Source: Curvularia sp. ZM96 (lineage: Eukaryota > Ascomycota > Dothideomycetes > Pleosporales > Pleosporaceae). From it: a DNA stretch of 64,000 nucleotides. The notes beneath the pieces were generated by a model that saw nothing but the letters and a program-made list of their open reading frames with translations, was not told the DNA's origin and searched no databases. The DNA is taken from contig JAJGBQ010000005.1 in assembly GCA_022457065.1 (NCBI GenBank), forward strand, positions 1,798,001 to 1,862,000, given 5' to 3'. Positions 57,328 through 64,000 of the stretch are shown one piece after another (the first letter of the stretch is position 1; each line of letters starts with the position of its first letter). The translations under genes were made by a program, and so were the position numbers.

Positions 57328-60300
57328 CTACCGCCTAACAGGTCCCTTGCTAGCTGCCGCACTAACCAACATCTTGAATCCATTCTTCAGTGCAATCATA
57401 TCGGGGTAAACATGCTTCTGCAGCTCAAACGCATTAGGCACCACCTTGATGCCCCACGCGCCCTTCGGTCCCTTGGCACTCATCTGGAAGCAAATCCAAA
57501 AGTGTCCGGGGTACTTGGGCATGCTACAGAATGCGTACATGGACCGCGACGGGTTGGCCTCGCAGTAGTTCTCGAGCCATTTTTCTACGCACAAAAGTTA
57601 GTTATACGCTCTCAAGGATCAATCAGCATCATCAACATACCAGTATCTTCCCGAGTGCCGGGCTGGAATCGCTCGTCTCGGGTCAGCTCCGTAACCTTGC
57701 GTGCCATGGCTTCGACGTGGTTGACAATCAGTTCGTCAAGATCAGAGTATGTGTGCTTTCCAATCTTGAGCTGCTTGCCCAGTGAGAACTGGTTCGGCTT
57801 GTTCATCTCGAGCACGTCAAGATGTTGGTAGGCGTTGTTAGAGACCTTCCATGTCACGACCAAATGATCAAAACCCTTGGATGATGGACGAATGACAAGA
57901 TCGCCAGTCTCCTTGCCGCCAAGGTATTCCTCTGCTTGAATCGTGTTGAAGGAAAAGAAGAGAGGGTGGTTGACGACACGGTTGGGTCGGCCAGACGCAA
58001 CCTCCTTTTCCTTCTCGGCTGCCTTCTTGTCCTGCGCTTCTTGAACCTCGTCCCACTCGCCAGCGGCGCGGTCGTAAGGCTTCTTTTGCGGTTGCCGAAT
58101 GAGATCGTCTCGAAGGGACAACTGTGCTGTAAGAGCTTTCCGGTTGAGATACACAATACGTGCGCGCACAATTTGGTGACTTGAATAGACGTGACGAGGC
58201 TCCTGTCCGCCACTGCCGACACCCTCTGGGAATTCTGACTCAGAGACACCACCTTCGATGCCGCACTCCAGCTTGACTTCAATGTGATCGGGGAACGTGC
58301 GCTTGATGGTAACGGGAACCACCATGCCTTCGTAAAGAGACTCTTTCGTCTCACCAGTCAACATGGTGAACATCTCGTCACCCGACAGTAGCGCAAAGAT
58401 TTGTCGAATTTCTTCGTATGGGTTGTCGAGTTCGGCTCGGATGGTCTCGAGTGTGGCACGTTTACGCTGTCCGAAATTCCTTTCGATTTCAGCAGCATAG
58501 TCTTCCAGAGCCAGGTCGTTGACTAGATCGGTGGTTTCCTCTCGCACCATCTTTCTAACAACAGCGCTAGGACCGCCCTCGTCAGTCTCTGCCTTGACAT
58601 CCTCCTCGTCCATGTTCAAGGCATCTGCAACCATCTTTCGCGCCAGGTCATAGTCTTCGGGGTGCACACGTGTGTAGTCCAGGTAGTCGGATGACTCCTC
58701 TGTTGGGTCGTATGGGATGTACAGGAAACTGGCGCAGTTCTGGAAGACCTTGGGGCCCATAGCCGCCTTGAGGTCGCGCGACTCCGATACACCAAGGAGA
58801 TCGAAACGTGAGAGAATCTCGTCGCTGTTGGCCTGAATGGCCTTGATCAGCCGGTCGGCTTTACGAGGTCCCAAACCGCACACATAGGGTATCAGTTTCG
58901 ACAAGTACTTGTCGTCATAAGTTTCCGGCAAGTCAATACCAACGAGATTGACCATGTCAACTATGGCAGTCTCTAGTCGGTCCAAGAGTTTCTCCTGTGG
59001 TATCAAGGTCTGGTTGGGTATGAAGGGTATTGAAACAATGTCTCGGCCAAGCGATGCGTACTCCGCGAGTGGGTTCTGCAGATACCTTCCGAGGGCAATG
59101 CAGTACCTGGTAAGCGCAGGGTATTTTGGAAACTCTGCAGCCGCCCGGGCACTGGTGTGATACAGGCGAGCAACCTCATCGTTGACCATGATGACCTCCA
59201 AGGGCTCGTTCCTCTCCTCGCCGGTATCTTCATCCTCGTATGCAGGGCCGGTCAGGCCTCGCTGGCTGATGATTTCCTGAATGTCCTTGTACAGCTTGCG
59301 TGTCTCGACTGAGAAACCACTGACACCAATGACATCTGGACGTCGACGTGAAATGACATCGACCAGCTTTTCAATGTCTTGTCCTTCGGGAATACCGCGT
59401 TCAGCATTGCCAAGTCGCATATCGACTAACCGACCCTGCTCCAGTACTCGACCATCGTTCTCGACGTAAGCCCACATGATGGCATCTCCACGCTGACCCT
59501 TGCCGTTGGACAAACAAAGGACGTTGGGAATTGAACCAAGAGGAGCGCTCTTCAGCTTGTAGGGCGCCTGGTCGAGCTTGTTGTAATAGTTTTCTCGAGC
59601 CGAGGCAGCAAGCTCATCCTCACAGCGGGCACGCAAAGTTTCCTTGACTCCGTTTGCAATGACGGTCTGGAGCTTATCAAGCGCGACGTTGAGCAGCTCC
59701 TTGCGGAGTGCGTTCCATGTGTCGGAAACCTCACTGACACCCTCGGAGATGATCTTCTCCTGCAGACGTGCCTTGAACTGTTGATAATTGCCCATAGAAA
59801 TCTTGACTTGCACGAGGCCTTCAGACTCCGCCTTAAGCATCTTCAAGAAGAGGTCCGGCCGGCCTTGGAGATCGGAGAAGGTAACTCTGCGAAGATACTT
59901 GAACTCGTAGTAGGGATGGTCTTCAGTGATCTTCCGCATGCCCTTGTCAGTGCGAATACAGTCGATTTCGGCATTCTGGTAGAAGCTACCACGCAGGTAT
60001 CTGCGCAGCCGTGAGCACATCTGTAGGTCCTGGACAAAGAGCAGCTTTGTGGATCTCAAAAGGGTAGCACCAGTCTCTGGGGCTTCGGCAAGCTGGTCAG
60101 CAAGCTCCTCAACCTTGTATGGTGGGTCCTCGATAGTGTACGCGCTTCTGCTCGTTCCGTCAACCTTCTTCGCGAAGTCCTCGGGGGTGATGCCGATGGC
60201 CTTGACAAGTTGGTTTGCCTTGCTGCCTCGTAGCTTATCGAAGAAACTCCGAGCATTGTTGGCACGTTTCTGTGTACCGTTGACTTCTTGTCGGACCTCG

Positions 60301-61715
60301 TTTATCTCTTGCGAATATCTGTAATGTAGGTAATCCTGAAGCTCCTGGATCTCCTCGATTGTGATGGCCCTGGCAGACAACTCCTCGATCTCGGTATCGT
60401 TGATTTCAGGGTAGACGCTCTTCAGATTCTCGTAGTTCTGTCTGAGAGCATCACGCTTTTCAGCAAAAGCCCTGAACTTGAGGTCAAAATCGAAGACTTC
60501 CCATAAGTCGGCCTGGTTGAGCAGACGCTCTGGCCGAGCATCCATTGGTGGTGGGTTGTCGATGTCATCGAAATCATTATCGCTCGGCGCGTGGATGAGG
60601 TAGTCCTTTCGGTGGTTGAAGATGAAGGGGACTTCGTAGTCCTCGAGGTTGATGAACTCAAGAACTTTTCGTACGGCCTTCTCGAAAGGCTGCAAGAAGT
60701 ATCTTGGCAGACCCTTCTTAGGCCACAGCATGTTGCTGATCCAAGTTGCCTCCTCGGTCAGACGTGCCTGCATGTCCTCCGGTGTGAGCTCAATCTCCTT
60801 GAAGGGCTTTCGGGCCAACTGCAAGCGCTCGGGGATGTCAGTCTCGCGGATGATGTTGTCTTCATCCGTCAGCATACGCTCCTGGAGTTGTGATGGCTCA
60901 AAGACGTCCTTGAGTTGTAATTCACGGCCCTCGCCAGCTTGCTCATCCTCTTCGGCCTCTTGCATTTCCAACGCCCAATCGTAATCTGTGCCATCACCAA
61001 ATGCAGCCCTGTAGTCCTCCTCCGCACCCTCATCGAGCCCTGCAGCTTGCAGGCCCTTAGTGATTAGGCTGATGCCCGGTTGTGTGACGTCGCGGTCATC
61101 CTCGATCTCGTCTTCGAATTTGTCGTCCTCGATGAAGTCGTCGAATTCGTCGCCCAATCGGGCCCGGGGTTCGTCGTAGTCTTCATTTACTTCGTCGTCG
61201 GAAAAGATGTCGTCAACACCGCGAGACTTGACGCGCTCCTTATGGCCACGCTTGAGGCGCTTGAACCTTGACTGGACACATGTTAGTCGGATCCAGGCTC
61301 TAGCAGGATGTGTCTTACCTGTTCTTCGGCAGGACGTTCTACTTCGACGCCGATCAGGTCCAAGTCTTCATCGTCAAGGGCCTCTTCTGCTTCGCGGTTC
61401 TTTCTCTTCTTCTTGCGCCGCCGCCGGCGCTCTGCTACCTCCTCTTCCTCTTCCTCGTCTTCATCGGCGATAAAACCCTCGCCTTCCTATACATCTGTCA
61501 GCATTGCTGGAAGCTCGGTTTGCTATGGCGAAGCTTGCCTTTCGCAGTATGTCCTCGTCGTCTTCGTCTTCCTCCTCGCTGGAGTCGTCGATGTCGGCTG
61601 CGCCATTTGTCTTCTTGGGCCTGGGCTCGCCACCCTCACCGGTTTCGCCATCAAAGTCCTCGTCTTCCTCCTCCTCGCTACCGACGTCGGCAATTGTGTC
61701 AAAGAATTCAGACAT
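57328..61715 (-). CDS. spt6: Transcription elongation factor Spt6
   Basis: Exons 61539-61715, 61319-61486, 57641-61271 and 57328-57584; introns of 52, 47 and 56 nt, total 1410 aa. The first intron is GC-AG (donor AAAG|GCAAGC). An acidic N-terminus (DSSEEEDEDDED) is followed by a basic patch (RRRRRKKKRKNR), the tex-like helix region, YqgF (about 700), HhH with GLGPRKADRLIKAIQ (about 900), S1 (about 1090-1160) and the C-terminal tandem SH2 domain (about 1225-1400, with IRPSSKGFDHLVVTWK). Spt6 is a histone chaperone that travels with RNA polymerase II, with the SH2 pair binding phosphorylated Rpb1 linker. Start MSEFFDTIADVGSEEEE is the standard N-terminus. Essential in yeast. Confidence 0.98.
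61487..61538 (-). other. GC-AG intron of spt6
   Basis: 52 nt, donor GCAAGC after AAAG, branch site CTGAC, acceptor TATAG. There is no GT donor that joins the two exons in frame, and unspliced reading runs into a stop in 26 codons, so the noncanonical donor is required for full-length Spt6. Confidence 0.88.
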
Positions 61716-62953
61716 GGCGGACTAGATAAAGGGAACGCGTAAGTTGGAGGCTCGGGGTCGACGGCGCACTTTGGGGTTTCGAGGAGCGCCTGGCGGTAAT
61801 GGGATCAGGCGACTGTGGCGACCAGGCGGGAGCGAAGGTCGAGGGCAATCGAGGTAAAGGGGAAGAGAAAGGTAGATGTAGGGTCTCAAAGGCTCGCGCA
61901 ACCCATCGGCCGCGTTAACTTTCAGCCGCACTGACGCTGCGCACGTGACAGCCGCGCTAGGGAGCGGAAAGGCTACCAAACAAGCCATCCATGGTATTGC
62001 AGTACTGCACGCCACATCCACACGTGTCTCCCAAACCCACGCTTGAATTATGCGCCTTGGGACACTGTTTCCGCTATAGGTTTCCCAATCACGCGGAGTC
62101 GGATATACACAGCGTCCTGAGTCGCGCGCGGGATTGCTGCTATCTAGCCAATGGCCGCCTCAGAATCGTGCTCACATCCGACGGCCGTTGGCCGGGTAGC
62201 TGGAGACGGCTGGGCCATTGCAGGCACGCCGTTGGTGCGTCTGTACGATGCAGTGTCGATACGGCTTGTCTGTTACAATCCGATACAGTAGTCTTGTTCA
62301 TGGGTGTTCGTCCGAAGATGGACACTAGCAGTAGGTGAAGCATAGCCACGAGCAACCATGCCACTCTGAAACCTCCTGAGCGATGCATCGTGTGTGTATG
62401 TGTGTGAGTTGGCCGTCTCTATATATTGTCAGCACATGCCGGGCTGGACCAACGTGTCGCCCGCTTCCTGCAGCCCGCCTTCTCCGAGTGCGCGACTATT
62501 TTGCTTCTCCATCTGCAGCCTTGCAGAGCCAGTTTAGACGCCGCTCCCAGTCCCTCTGCCCCCACCTGCGCGCGCCCCGCTAGCCTGGGAGACTGACACG
62601 ACCACAACCTCTCTCCTGACTTCTTCTTCTGCTGCCAACAGCCACCCGAGACATCGTGCTGTGCATAAAACAACAACTCCCCAATCAATCCCTGCACTGC
62701 CTTGGGCGTGCACATCGTCGCTCACGCGTCCCAAGGCTGCGAGCCCAATAGACGCTGTCTCCTTTGAGCTACCGCTGTGATTGGCGTACCATTGTCGACA
62801 CAGCTTCGGGCGGCAAACTCGAAACAGAGGCCACCACCTGAGCCCTTATACTGCCAGACACATCGTCTTTGACCGTACACCCCGAACCTTGCAGTCGCTG
62901 CACTCTTTCTGTCCACCCTCACATCACACCAGCGCCCGGCGCAAACCGACAAA
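61716..62953. promoter_or_regulatory. Divergent promoter region, spt6 and ste7
   Basis: 1.24 kb between start codons. The right end is C-rich with TCCACCCTCA-type pyrimidine runs before the ste7 ATG. No gene seen. Confidence 0.55.
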
Positions 62954-64000
62954 ATGGCAGAGTCAGCCTTCAAGCAGAAGACTATGAAGAGGAAGAATGT
63001 CAAGGGCCTCGCACTCAGCGCTCCCGCACCCAAACCGGCACCCTCGGCTGGCGATGCTCAAATACCCGGTGCCCGCGCCAACGACGAGAAGCAGGATACG
63101 CTCGAGATTGGCGTCGAGTTTCAGCTAGACCTCAAGGCGGAAGATCTGATAGTGCTTCGGGAATTGGGCTCGGGCAACGGAGGAACAGTCAGCAAGGTCC
63201 AGCACGCTGCTACCAAGGTCATAATGGCGAGAAAGGTGAGTCGGATAAGCAGGCGAGGCACTAGGAAATCAAGAACCTGACAACGGCAGGTTATACATGT
63301 TGAAGCAAAGAACGAAGTCCGGAAACGAATCGTACGAGAACTTCGCATCATGCACGACTGCAACTCGGATTACATTGTCGACTTTTACGGCGCTTTCCAA
63401 AACTCGTCGGGCGATGTCATAATGTGCATGGAATACATGGACGTGGGGTAGGCAAACTCTTATATACGCAGTAAATTCCACGGATGCTAACTGGCGGTTA
63501 TAGTTCTCTCGACTGGGTATCCCGAACATTTGGACCGGTTCGTGTCGACGTGCTCGGAAAGATTTCAGAAGCCGTCCTCGGCGGCCTCGCCTACCTGTAC
63601 AGTGCCCACCGCATTATGCATCGTGATCTCAAGCCTTCGAACATCCTTGTAAACTCAAAGGGCAACATCAAGCTATGCGATTTTGGAGTGTCGAGCGAAC
63701 TCGAGGGCTCCATTGCCGAAACATTCGTCGGAACTGGCACATACATGGCACCAGAGCGGATACAAGGATCGCCATACACAGTCAAGTCGGATGTGTGGAG
63801 TGTCGGTCTTACACTCATGGAGCTGGCCATCGGCAAGTTCCCATTTGCCGGAAGCGGCGATGACGATGAGGCCGGAGGCCCTCAGGGTATTCTTGATCTT
63901 CTGCAACAAATTGTTTTGGAGCCCTCGCCAAAGTTACCAAAGAGCGATGCCTTCCCATCGATTTTGGAGGATATGATTGCCAAATGCTTGATGAAGGACC
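62954..64000 (+). CDS. ste7: MAP kinase kinase, Ste7/Fuz7 type, partial at right edge
   Basis: Exons 62954-63235, 63290-63447 and 63504 to the window edge; introns of 54 and 56 nt. 312 codons are visible; the C-terminus is outside. It starts MAESAFKQKTMKRKNVKGLALSAP, a conserved N-terminus of the Ste7 (Mst7/Fuz7) subgroup and not of the Pbs2 or Mkk1 subgroups. Kinase features: LGSGNGGTVSKV P-loop (71-82), catalytic Lys94 at the exon 1 end, HRDLKPSN (186-193), DFGVS (206-210), activation-loop phosphosites Ser216 and Thr220 (SIAET), and GTGTYMAPER. In fungi this kinase relays pheromone and invasive-growth signals from Ste11 to the Fus3/Kss1-type MAPK; pathogenicity depends on it in many plant pathogens. 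Confidence 0.96.

Overview
The window is nuclear DNA of a filamentous ascomycete. The evidence is many short spliceosomal introns (about 47-180 nt, with CTAAC/CTGAC-like branch sites), compact genes on both strands, two HET-domain genes, a fungal alpha-dioxygenase, and single-copy orthologues of fungal core genes. The protein style suggests Dothideomycetes (Pleosporales-like), but that is inference. No rRNA, tRNA or CRISPR array was seen.

Layout. 0-3.4 kb: accessory, self/non-self type region. It holds a nucleoside-phosphorylase-fold (PNP_UDP) protein cut by the left edge, a 256-bp MITE-like element and a HET-domain gene. 4.1-12.3 kb: metabolism, with isocitrate lyase, a DUF1365 protein and a fatty-acid alpha-dioxygenase. 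14.3-20.9 kb: an uncharacterised low-complexity protein and a Bud2-like RasGAP with PH, C2 and RasGAP regions. The RasGAP reading frame continues past a UGA-CUA stop. 22-31.5 kb: a second HET gene, cyclophilin-40, an IFRD-family protein and a five-exon C2H2 zinc-finger gene reconstructed here from its splice sites. 33-43 kb: CCR4-NOT subunit Not3/Not5, D-aminoacyl-tRNA deacylase, a long gene-empty stretch and a full-size ABCB transporter. 43.4-50.2 kb: surface and secreted proteins (four-TM protein with a QQW-rich tail, lipocalin, six-cysteine secreted protein) and a hemerythrin-domain protein. 50.3-64 kb: a TDP2-like phosphodiesterase, Arp1/centractin, a Par32-like DUF3602 protein, Spt6, and a Ste7-type MAPKK cut by the right edge.

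The genes do not form one pathway or a biosynthetic cluster. Most of the window is ordinary housekeeping sequence interspersed with accessory genes. Gene models were assembled by hand. In each multi-exon model the exon phases agree and the total length is a multiple of three, except in the two genes cut by the window edges. The observations most worth following up are the RasGAP stop-codon context, the MITE beside the PNP_UDP gene, the GC-AG intron in SPT6, the possible dual start of the TDP2-like gene, and the uncharacterised surface and secreted proteins at 43-48 kb.
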